Below, piece by piece: positions 57,388-64,000 of a stretch of 64,000 nucleotides of DNA. The notes below the pieces were generated by a model. That model saw only the letters and a list, made by a program, of their open reading frames with translations, ran no database searches and was not told the DNA's origin. The translations under genes and the position numbers were made by a program. The DNA is from Vibrio sinaloensis DSM 21326 (GTDB lineage: Bacteria > Pseudomonadota > Gammaproteobacteria > Enterobacterales > Vibrionaceae), in assembly GCF_000189275.1 (NCBI RefSeq), contig NZ_AEVT01000056.1, forward strand, positions 62,001-126,000, read 5' to 3'. Each line of letters begins with the position of its first letter. Position 1 is the first letter of the stretch.

Positions 57388-59139
57388 ATGATGAATAAAA
57401 ACAACAAGCCAGCGAAGATTAAACTGGCACACATTAACGATACCCACTCCTATTTCGAACCGACATCTTTGCAGTTATCAATCGATGTCGAACAACAACC
57501 TATTCAGCCGTATGTTAGCGCTGGCGGATTCGCGCGGATTGCTACCCGCAAAAATCAACTTGCTCAGATTGCCAACGACAACGATCAGAGCTTTATCTTC
57601 TTGCATGCAGGTGATTGTTTTCAAGGGACGTTGTACTTCTCTTTGTTTAAGGGAGAAGCGAACTCAACCATGTTAAATACACTCAACATTGATGCAATGG
57701 CACTGGGCAATCATGAGTTAGATATGGGTAACGAGCCAGTTGCTCAGTTTGCTCAGCAGATAGAATTCCCATTACTAGCAGGTAACTGGGACCTGTCTAA
57801 CGAAGACGCTGATAAAAAACTTAGGCTAAGTGAAAGCGACAAAGTGATCAGTTATGACCCTAGCAAGCAGGCCGCCCAATGGATAGTCAAAGAGGCGCAA
57901 GGCGAACCAATCGCGATTTTCTCGCTTGCTCTGGATAAAATGGCTGACATATCGAATCCAGATCCAGACACACCATTTATTAATTCCGTCACTACAGCGG
58001 TGAACACCGTTGCTGAGATTCATTCTGCGGGAATAAACAAAATAATTCTTCTGAGCCATATGGGCTACGAAGCGGATCTAGAAATGGCTGAAAAAGTCGA
58101 TGGCATAAGTGTGATTGTAGGTGGACACAGTCATCGTCTACAAGGCGATTTTTCTAGCCTAGGCCTTAAAGAGGATGACCCATATGGATTGGAAATCAAT
58201 GGCACTCGAGTTGTACAAGCAGGGTACCATGCGCTAAGCATGGGACACTGTGACATAGAGTTTTCAGCCGATGGTAAAATTGTCGCTTTCGAAGGAAAGA
58301 ATGAACTTCTGCTCGGACGCAGGCTATTTATCGATGCCAGCATGACAGAAGCTCGAAATGATGACTTTTATGCTAAAGCTCGTCACTTTATTGATTCTCA
58401 TCCAAATGTCTACGTGTGTAAGAAAGATAAACAGGTGCAGCAGATTTTGCTTGAGCGCTATACGAACCAAGTTAGAACGCTACAACGTCACTTTATTGCA
58501 ACCGCAAACCAAACACTCCGACATGTTCGCGTACCTGATGAACAGGGCCCCAGCATGCTTGCGCCATTGGTGGCGGAATCGTTCGCTTATTGCATGAATC
58601 AAATCGGCCACCAAGTTGAGTTTGCCATTCACAATGCAGGTGGAGTAAGAACTTCAATCAATGCCGGTGACATTTCCGTTGCCGATATTGCCGGAAGGCT
58701 GCTTCCTTTTGCCGTACCTATAGGTGTTTACCAATTAAGCGGCAACGACATTGCCGCAGCTCTTGAAGGTGCGATCAATAACGCTTTGAACAATGGTGTT
58801 GAAGGGACAGGTGATGGCTCCTATCCATACACTTACAACCTCAGCTTCGACTATTCGTATGATTCACCTGCGGGCCAACGCATCAAAAACCTGATGATCT
58901 ATAACGATGAGCAAGGCTGGCAACCTGTTGATAATGAAAAGATATATACGGGTTCATCTTCTGCTTACACGATGAAAGGCAAAGAAGGTTATGAGGCGAT
59001 GTCTAACATGAAAGGTGAGGGCATCGTGACGACTCAATCGATGGCTGACTGTTTCATTACACTGCTCAAAGATAAACCTGATGTCATCAATCGAACACCA
59101 CTCCCCAAGCCCTCAATTGGCTGGCATAAAGGTTGCTAA
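57388..59139 (+). CDS. Metallophosphatase/5'-nucleotidase, UshA-like, without signal peptide
   Basis: 583 residues in two domains. Metallophosphatase motifs: HINDTHSYFEP, GDCFQG, LGNHELD, SHMGYEAD, GGHSHR. The C-terminal 5'-nucleotidase domain has NAGGVRTSI. UshA relatives are periplasmic, but this N-terminus is MMNKNNKPAKIKLAHIND with no hydrophobic leader, so a cytoplasmic role on nucleotides is likely. GAGAG lies upstream. Confidence 0.88.
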   Translation: MMNKNNKPAKIKLAHINDTHSYFEPTSLQLSIDVEQQPIQPYVSAGGFARIATRKNQLAQIANDNDQSFIFLHAGDCFQGTLYFSLFKGEANSTMLNTLNIDAMALGNHELDMGNEPVAQFAQQIEFPLLAGNWDLSNEDADKKLRLSESDKVISYDPSKQAAQWIVKEAQGEPIAIFSLALDKMADISNPDPDTPFINSVTTAVNTVAEIHSAGINKIILLSHMGYEADLEMAEKVDGISVIVGGHSHRLQGDFSSLGLKEDDPYGLEINGTRVVQAGYHALSMGHCDIEFSADGKIVAFEGKNELLLGRRLFIDASMTEARNDDFYAKARHFIDSHPNVYVCKKDKQVQQILLERYTNQVRTLQRHFIATANQTLRHVRVPDEQGPSMLAPLVAESFAYCMNQIGHQVEFAIHNAGGVRTSINAGDISVADIAGRLLPFAVPIGVYQLSGNDIAAALEGAINNALNNGVEGTGDGSYPYTYNLSFDYSYDSPAGQRIKNLMIYNDEQGWQPVDNEKIYTGSSSAYTMKGKEGYEAMSNMKGEGIVTTQSMADCFITLLKDKPDVINRTPLPKPSIGWHKGC

Positions 59140-59176
59140 TCTATTCCTGGTATTTATACGGTAACTCGGGGGAGTT

Positions 59177-59269
59177 ATGTGGAAAGATTGGATTGATGTG
59201 GCCGTCGTTATAAGTTGGGTAGGCGTTTGGTCGGCACTGGTATACTTTATTCCTATGACTGGCGTTTAA
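59177..59269 (+). CDS. 30-residue single-pass membrane peptide
   Basis: Tiny gene with a strong ribosome site (GGGGGAG, three bases before ATG 59177, a tight spacing). The product starts MWKDWIDVAVV and is almost entirely one hydrophobic helix (about residues 7–26) with four Trp. A hairpin with T run follows at once. It sits 37 bases after the nucleotidase gene and may share its transcript. Unrecognised; translation plausible but unproven. Confidence 0.5.
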   Translation: MWKDWIDVAVVISWVGVWSALVYFIPMTGV

Positions 59270-59288
59270 CCTAATTAAGCGTAATTAA

Positions 59289-59322
59289 TAAAAAGGGGCA
59301 ATTATTTGCTCCTTTTTTGATT
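59289..59322 (+). terminator. Terminator after the 30-residue gene
   Basis: AAGGGGCAA pairs with TTGCTCCTT (one wobble), followed by TTTT and more T-rich sequence. Confidence 0.78.
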
Positions 59323-59365
59323 TTTTTGCTAGACGAGAAATGACGACAGGAATACAATCCGCGCT

Positions 59366-59480
59366 GTTTGGGGAGTAGTCGCCTCTGGTTTACTTATCGT
59401 CATCTCGTTAGACCTCATGTCTATCCGGTAAGTATAAGTGCAAGCACAACGCTGCATTTCGACGAGACCAACGTAATCAA
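59366..59480 (+). ncRNA. yybP-ykoY-type manganese riboswitch
   Basis: The leader of the Alx-like gene carries the hallmark 5' element GGGGAGTAG (59370–59378) and the 3' element ACGAGACC (59462–59469). TTGG and CCAA can close the outer stem (59368–59371 with 59468–59471). Such aptamers bind Mn2+ and commonly precede TerC/Alx and MntP genes. The remaining leader to 59573 (GC-rich CCTCCGCCTCTGGAGG around the ribosome site) is a plausible expression platform. Confidence 0.72.
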
Positions 59481-59555
59481 ATGTGCCGTACCTTATTTCA
59501 AAGGTATGGGTTGGTTTGTTTGCGGTTGGATCGTCACTTTTACATTCTCGATCCC

Positions 59556-59571
59556 TCCGCCTCTGGAGGAA
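59556..59571 (+). promoter_or_regulatory. Ribosome-site hairpin of the Alx-like gene
   Basis: CCTCCGCCTCTGGAGG: CCTCC upstream can pair with the Shine–Dalgarno GGAGG just before ATG 59574. This gives a simple OFF state for riboswitch control. Confidence 0.5.
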
Positions 59572-59573
59572 AC

Positions 59574-60533
59574 ATGACCCCTTCTACTTATCTTGGCTTT
59601 GGCGTGTTAACGCTAACTATGGTTGCGCTTGATATCTGGCAAACTCGTGGTGGTAAAGTCACCATCAAGAAAGCCGCTGTATGGAGCGTATTTTGGTTTT
59701 TGCTGGCTTTCCTATTTGCAGGCAGCATTTACCTCTTCTGGGACTTTTACGCGCCAGGCAGTGACTATAACGCTGAAAAAGCCACGGTTTCATTCCTTAC
59801 CGGCTATTTGCTAGAGAAATCGCTAAGTGTCGATAACTTGTTTGTTTTCGCGATAATCTTCCATCAATACATGGTGCCAGAGCACCTGCGGCCGCGTGCT
59901 TTATTGTGGGGGGTAATTGGTGCACTGTTTCTCCGCGCGATTATGATTGCGGTTGGCGCACAATTGCTCGCTCAATACCATTGGTTGCTTTATGTGTTCG
60001 CGCTGTTCCTGATTTGGACGGGCATTCAGCTAGCACGAGATAAAGGCGAAGATGAGATCAATCCACTCCCTGAAAAACTGCTACGTAAGTTTGCCCATGT
60101 CACGGATGATTTTCGTGGCAATGCACTGAGTGTGGTTGAACACGGTAAGCGCGTTCTTACACCGATGGCGATCGTAATTGGCGTCATTGCGTTTATGGAC
60201 GTGATGTTTGCGCTAGATTCGATTCCTGCAATTTTCGCAGTCACTAGAGAGCCATTTCTAGTGTTGGCAGCAAACGTGTTTGCACTGCTTGGCTTACGTT
60301 CTTTGTACTTTGTATTACAGGGGATGATGGATAAGTTTATCTATCTCAAACCAGCGTTATCATTCATCATGGTTTTCATTGGTATAAAAATGATGCTGGT
60401 GGGTTCGGAGTGGGAGATACCAACGCCAGTCTCCTTACTCGTGCTGCTGATTACCATGACAGTCGCTGTTATAGCGTCGATCATCAAAAAGCGTAGGGAA
60501 GCGGACCAAACAGTGATAACCGCTAGTAAATAA
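59574..60533 (+). CDS. alx: TerC-family membrane protein, Alx-like
   Basis: Inner-membrane protein of 319 residues with about nine helices. The TerC signature ekSLSVDNLFVFAIIF (with Asp and Asn in a helix) and FALDSIPAIFAVT are present. In E. coli Alx exports manganese, which suits the Mn riboswitch upstream. ATG 59574 is chosen because TGGAGG lies just before it; the open frame extends further into the leader RNA. A long-loop hairpin follows at about 60554–60612. Confidence 0.88.
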   Translation: MTPSTYLGFGVLTLTMVALDIWQTRGGKVTIKKAAVWSVFWFLLAFLFAGSIYLFWDFYAPGSDYNAEKATVSFLTGYLLEKSLSVDNLFVFAIIFHQYMVPEHLRPRALLWGVIGALFLRAIMIAVGAQLLAQYHWLLYVFALFLIWTGIQLARDKGEDEINPLPEKLLRKFAHVTDDFRGNALSVVEHGKRVLTPMAIVIGVIAFMDVMFALDSIPAIFAVTREPFLVLAANVFALLGLRSLYFVLQGMMDKFIYLKPALSFIMVFIGIKMMLVGSEWEIPTPVSLLVLLITMTVAVIASIIKKRREADQTVITASK

Positions 60534-60553
60534 AGTAATTAACTTACCTATCA

Positions 60554-60612
60554 ATGCCCGTATGTTTGAACAAATGTTTGTAAAATATTTGTGATCTACC
60601 TACGGGTATTTT
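60554..60612 (+). terminator. Possible long-loop terminator after alx
   Basis: ATGCCCGTA pairs with TACGGGTAT (one wobble) around a 38-base loop, followed by TTTTTG. No convincing gene lies in 60534–60819 otherwise. Confidence 0.45.
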
Positions 60613-60819
60613 TGTTGGCGAAATAAATATATGCACAAGTATCGCATATCTAATCAAAAAGAAGCCATCTTTGTGAATAAACAGAAAAGTGCTGTGTTAT
60701 CAAATTGTTCCATTAGAAAATATAATCCGAAAGTCGAAAGATTTTCATTTTTTGAGCCTAAAATTATTGCTTATTATTGCTCCATCGAAACGAATTAAAC
60801 GATTTATAGAGAGGCAATC

Positions 60820-61008
60820 ATGGCACAAGCAATGCAGATCGGCACTATTAACGCTCCTATCTCTATGGATAAAAAAACCTACGCGGTTTCTTTCAAAGGA
60901 TTGATTGCACACCTATTAGATATTCTTTTCACCGATAATTCACCACGCGCTTACTACGCGAATGATTTATCAGGTCACATGCAAAAGGATATCGGTATTT
61001 ACCGTTAA
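60820..61008 (+). CDS. Small protein with DUF1127-like C-terminus
   Basis: 62-residue product with AGAGG before the ATG. The last part, NDLSGHMQKDIGIYR, resembles the LxxHxLkDIGlxR end of DUF1127/YjiS proteins, some of which bind RNA in phosphate or carbon stress. The N-terminal half lacks the usual Arg-rich run. A terminator follows. Family link tentative, coding status likely. Confidence 0.65.
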   Translation: MAQAMQIGTINAPISMDKKTYAVSFKGLIAHLLDILFTDNSPRAYYANDLSGHMQKDIGIYR

Positions 61009-61027
61009 TCTAGTAGATTAAATCTTA

Positions 61028-61062
61028 AAAAGCGCTGGCAATCATGCTGGCGCTTTTTTTTG
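61028..61062 (+). terminator. Terminator after the 62-residue gene
   Basis: AAAAAGCGC and GCGCTTTTT form the base of a hairpin, then a run of T residues. Confidence 0.85.
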
Positions 61063-61123
61063 CCTGTGAAATGTAAACTCACTCCTAACGGTCATATAAG
61101 TATCAATGAATTTGGAGCTTACT

Positions 61124-61822
61124 ATGAACTCACTTTTGGCAGTCTCAGTCGTTTCCAGCTTATCGGCTGGGCAAATATGGACACATGAAGGACAACCAGC
61201 GCAGGTTGTTGAGTTGTTTACGTCCGAAGGCTGTTCCAGTTGTCCGCCTGCCGATCGCTACCTTTCAAAATTTGAACACAACGACACGTTGTGGAAAGAG
61301 ATAATTCCCGTCTCTTATCATGTCGATTATTGGGATCACTTAGGTTGGAAGGACAAGTATGCCAAGCCAGAGTACAGTCAGCTTCAGCGCCTTTACTACG
61401 CCTATGATCTGGTAGGAAGTGTGTACACCCCGGGTTTTGTCGTAGATGGAAAAGAATGGCGAGGTTTCTTTAACTGGGTTAAGCGAGATCTACCAGATAT
61501 GGAGAAGCGCCCAGCCAAACAACTGCAATTAGTACGAAAAGGCAATCAATTTAAACTGACTTTTGAGCAACAAGGAAATTTTGATGCGACGATCGTATTT
61601 CTTTCCAATAACCGATATTCACAAATCAAGCGCGGAGAAAATCGAGGCCGTTCACTTGAGCACGACTTTATAGCTCGCGAGAGAATGCAGGGCAGAGCCA
61701 GCGACGGTACTTGGCAATTTAATTTGAATCTACCGTTAGAAGAAATTGATGCTGTTGTTGCGTGGGTGACAAAACCTGGAGAATTCGAACGTATTCAAAC
61801 CGTGGCGGGGAACATTGAATAA
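61124..61822 (+). CDS. DUF1223-family thioredoxin-like exported protein
   Basis: 232 residues. A hydrophobic leader (MNSLLAVSVVSSLSAGQIW) suggests export. The domain starts VVELFTSEGCSSCPPAD, a CxxC redox pair (CSSC) in a thioredoxin-like fold, followed by PVSYHVDYWDHLGWKD. DUF1223 function is unknown. ATG 61124 fits GGAG spacing; the frame opens at 61106. Confidence 0.85.
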   Translation: MNSLLAVSVVSSLSAGQIWTHEGQPAQVVELFTSEGCSSCPPADRYLSKFEHNDTLWKEIIPVSYHVDYWDHLGWKDKYAKPEYSQLQRLYYAYDLVGSVYTPGFVVDGKEWRGFFNWVKRDLPDMEKRPAKQLQLVRKGNQFKLTFEQQGNFDATIVFLSNNRYSQIKRGENRGRSLEHDFIARERMQGRASDGTWQFNLNLPLEEIDAVVAWVTKPGEFERIQTVAGNIE

Positions 61823-61825
61823 ATG

Positions 61826-61855
61826 AAACAGCGGCCATTGTTTGGCCGCTGTTTT
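61826..61855. terminator. Bidirectional terminator
   Basis: AAACAGCGGCCA pairs with TGGCCGCTGTTT between the convergent DUF1223 and DUF3010 genes. Confidence 0.9.
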
Positions 61856-61858
61856 GGC

Positions 61859-62281
61859 TCAGCTCATCGCGGCTGCGTAAGCGGTAACAAATGCATTTTC
61901 TTGATACTGTTTAAGCCCAGTCTCCTTAAACTCGATTGTTAACGGGTTCTTTTTCAAACCGGCCTTAATCGCGTTTGGAGAGAGCAGCTCCGCGTCAAAA
62001 TCTTCGATTAACTGGATGGCTGCTTCTAGCTTGAAACCAACCGCGCCACCAGCAAATTTACCTTTAGTTTGACGCTGACGAATGACGACTCGCTCGACCT
62101 TGTAGTCTTGCATGAGTTTCTTAAACTCGAACTGAAATTGACGGACTTGATTCGCATCATTTGCATCAGAAATACTGATTTTTCCAACCCGACAGTCTGG
62201 TAAATGCACCACACCGGATTCACTTGTCAGTAGGCAAACGACCGCATCGTTGCCTTTAAGCTCAACACCACAAACTTTCAT
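61859..62281 (-). CDS. DUF3010-family protein
   Basis: 140-residue soluble protein. The pattern VCGVELKGNDAVVCLL, then RQRQTKGKFAGGAVGFKLEAAIQLI, matches DUF3010 as I recall it, a RNase H-like/RuvC-like small family. Function unknown. Single gene. Confidence 0.82.
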   Translation of the reverse strand: MKVCGVELKGNDAVVCLLTSESGVVHLPDCRVGKISISDANDANQVRQFQFEFKKLMQDYKVERVVIRQRQTKGKFAGGAVGFKLEAAIQLIEDFDAELLSPNAIKAGLKKNPLTIEFKETGLKQYQENAFVTAYAAAMS

Positions 62282-62428
62282 AGTGGATCTCTATCATTTA
62301 ACATCGCGTTAGTATAACAGGCTTGGCCTCGTAAGCTGTTTATAAGTGCAAATTATCCTTTGAATCTTGTTACTTTGCCTAAAGAGTGTTCTATTAGTAA
62401 CTTAAAACTATGTTAATGGAGTAACGAT

Positions 62429-63196
62429 ATGTGCCGCTGGTTAGCGTATCAAGGAGAACCGATTTATATAGATGAACTGGTTTATGAGCCAGAACATTCG
62501 TTAATTCATCAAAGCCTAGAAGCTCGCAAAGCGGTAACACGCGTCAATGCCGATGGGTTTGGCTTAGGTTGGTATACCGAGCGCGATACACCAGGCCAAT
62601 TCCATGAAGTTTTGCCCGCATGGGGGGATGAAAATCTACGATCACTTGCGCACCATATCCGTTCCCACCGATTCATGGCTCACGTTCGTTCATCAACAGG
62701 TACACAAGTTTCGCGATCCAATTGCCATCCATTCATTATCGAGAACTGGATGTTTCTCCATAATGGACAAATCGGCGAGTTTGACAAGGTTAAATTTGAG
62801 TTAGAGCGAGAGTTACCTGAAGACTTGTACCTACAACGTAGGGGAACGACGGACAGTGAACTCATTTTTCTACTCTCTCTACTTTACGGCTTAAAGCAAG
62901 ATCCTGTTCGTGCGTTAGAAAAGACGCTGGACAAGATTACGTCTGTTTTGAAATCCAAACAGGCAGAGGAGCCTTTTAAGGCGTCGATCTGTGTATCTGA
63001 TGGCGAAAGCTTTTGGGTAGTCAGATACAGTTCAGACAACGAACCACCAACGATCTTCATAAACAGCAAAGGATCGAATGTTGTTGTAGCATCAGAACCA
63101 CTAAATGGTTGTACTGGTTGGAAGAGAATTTCACCCCAATCCATAACTCATATCGGTTGTGAGGGCTTAAAACACTATTCCCTAACAAATACTTAA
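62429..63196 (+). CDS. Class II glutamine amidotransferase, YafJ-like
   Basis: Ntn-type amidohydrolase of 255 residues. The catalytic Cys2 follows the initiator Met (MCRWLAYQG). DGFGLGWY, AHVRSST and NCHPF…WMFLHNGQI complete the glutaminase site. No synthase domain is attached, as in YafJ, EgtC and Dug3. Partner and substrate unknown; gamma-glutamyl hydrolysis is possible. Confidence 0.88.
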   Translation: MCRWLAYQGEPIYIDELVYEPEHSLIHQSLEARKAVTRVNADGFGLGWYTERDTPGQFHEVLPAWGDENLRSLAHHIRSHRFMAHVRSSTGTQVSRSNCHPFIIENWMFLHNGQIGEFDKVKFELERELPEDLYLQRRGTTDSELIFLLSLLYGLKQDPVRALEKTLDKITSVLKSKQAEEPFKASICVSDGESFWVVRYSSDNEPPTIFINSKGSNVVVASEPLNGCTGWKRISPQSITHIGCEGLKHYSLTNT

Positions 63197-63297
63197 CGGT
63201 GCGCATGGCAGTTTAAATACAGTAGCTTTGCGTTTTAAGTACACCAAGATGTCAATGAAGTGTGATCGAATGCATAAAATCTATCTTTCAATAATTG

Positions 63298-63321
63298 ACC
63301 TCAATCTAACTTGAGGTTTTA
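63298..63321 (+). terminator. Terminator after the amidotransferase gene
   Basis: ACCTCAA pairs with TTGAGGT around TCTAAC, then TTT. Confidence 0.75.
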
Positions 63322-63364
63322 GCCTTATCTCCAGTTCACGGAGATATAAACAAGGAAAAACATC

Positions 63365-64000
63365 ATGTTAGAAGAACTACTCGAACGCGCGCAGCAATAC
63401 GATATTGATACTGCAAGCTTTGGCAACACAAACCACTTACCTATGGCGTTAATTGCGCTCGATAAACTCGGTGCTGATGAAAACCAGTTAGACGACTATT
63501 TTTCTCACTACGCCAGTCACTTAGTGCCACTTTCAAACCTAACACCTACAGCAGAGTTTGACTGGCGTGATCATTTAGGCGAAACACAACGCTTTAATGA
63601 CTACCTAAACTATTTCGAAACTTGCATTCACAACGTCGGTGTTCAACAAACGCTTACCAACCATATCGACCCGCTTATTCTAGGTTGTGGCGCAGCGGCA
63701 TTTCACGCGTTAATTCGCCTCAGTTACGGAATACAATCAAACAATAGTAAAGAAGTCGCGTTTGGCCTTGCTTTTCTGGCCTCCCACTATTTCCCGGTCG
63801 AAACACCACAACCTTCAGATCTTAACCTGAAGCAGATCGTCGATCTTGCATTGACGAGTATGGCCGATAAAGACATAGAGGGGCGTTTGATCTCGGGTAG
63901 GATGAAATCCGTTTGCACAGAGAAGAATTTTTCGTCGATTAATCTAACACCTAAGACACTAGATTTAAAAACGCTAAGTGAGAGCGTCGCGCAGTTGTAT
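63365..64000 (+). CDS. Questin oxidase-like (DUF4243) protein, 5' part
   Basis: The frame is open from ATG 63365 (AAGGAAAAAC upstream) to the window end, 212 residues. Family-like stretches: TNHLPMALIALDKLGA, the segment LILGCGAAAFHALIRLSYG, and GLAFLASHYF. Fungal questin oxidase is a Baeyer–Villiger enzyme; bacterial homologues have unknown substrates. The C-terminus is outside the window. Confidence 0.72.
   Translation, partial: MLEELLERAQQYDIDTASFGNTNHLPMALIALDKLGADENQLDDYFSHYASHLVPLSNLTPTAEFDWRDHLGETQRFNDYLNYFETCIHNVGVQQTLTNHIDPLILGCGAAAFHALIRLSYGIQSNNSKEVAFGLAFLASHYFPVETPQPSDLNLKQIVDLALTSMADKDIEGRLISGRMKSVCTEKNFSSINLTPKTLDLKTLSESVAQLY

Noticed and set aside
59481..59573. Longer start of the Alx-like protein
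   Set aside because: This stretch is the riboswitch leader; TGGAGG directly precedes ATG 59574.
60631..60798. 55-codon frame between alx and the 62-residue gene
   Set aside because: No Shine–Dalgarno, AT-driven composition, and no recognisable pattern.
1..64000. Insertion sequences, integrases, CRISPR arrays, tRNA or rRNA genes
   Set aside because: No transposase or integrase motifs, no spaced direct repeats, and no cloverleaf or rRNA signatures were seen by eye.

Overview
The window looks like chromosome II of a Vibrio species. From memory, the run trxC–fabH, sbcD–sbcC–cqsS–cqsA, clcA, transaldolase/transketolase and the moe genes matches the small chromosome of V. cholerae and of Harveyi-type vibrios. 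It is dense chromosomal sequence. I saw no rRNA, tRNA, insertion sequence, integrase, CRISPR array or phage gene.

Layout. 1–7.2 kb: partial MFS transporter, thioredoxin 2, a second FabH, and the SbcCD nuclease. 7.3–10.7 kb: the convergent CqsS receptor and CqsA synthase of the CAI-1 quorum-sensing channel. 10.8–15.8 kb: TDT transporter, ClcA, a structured intergenic stretch that I read as an unannotated small RNA (about 13490–13714), a COG0523 zinc-metallochaperone GTPase behind a Zur-like box, and YlqF. 16.1–24.7 kb: Aer-like receptor, a nucleoside-recognition membrane protein, a frameshifted Lrp-type regulator, transketolase and transaldolase with a SorC-type regulator, and a LysR regulator. 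24.8–31.1 kb: ABM–RidA pair, the moeA–moeB–small membrane protein–sseA operon, FolE and DbpA. 31.1–38.6 kb: OmpV-like protein, exported MsrAB, TyrP-like transporter with tandem TyrR-like boxes, a 40-residue acidic protein, AcpH, RhlE-like helicase, acetyltransferase, and a desaturase behind a FabR-like palindrome. 38.8–49.8 kb: second acetyltransferase, a two-gene RND pump whose predicted mRNA starts with a perfect 12-bp inverted repeat, chemoreceptor, HAD phosphatase, DcuC, EAL protein and lipase. 49.8–64 kb: conserved proteins of unknown function, cytochrome b561–YceI, a formate-channel/CBS fusion, LysR, YbjD (OLD nuclease), a 5'-nucleotidase-like protein, a 30-residue membrane peptide, an Alx/TerC protein behind a yybP-ykoY-type manganese riboswitch, DUF1223, DUF3010, a class II amidotransferase, and the start of a questin-oxidase-like gene.

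How the genes work together. There are few long operons. Most genes are single units closed by clear intrinsic terminators, often shared by convergent neighbours. The clear functional groups are quorum sensing (cqsS/cqsA), DNA-end processing (sbcDC), molybdopterin sulfur chemistry (moeA–moeB–sseA), the non-oxidative pentose phosphate branch with its regulator, the RND pump, and b561–YceI. The most novel signal is the structured RNA candidate at 13.5–13.7 kb. Next come two very short genes with strong ribosome sites, the Lrp frameshift, the FocA–CBS fusion with an internal start, and the predicted operators (Zur, TyrR, FabR, SorC-type, LysR-type). No motif scan, fold calculation or database search was run; family and operator names are from recognition.
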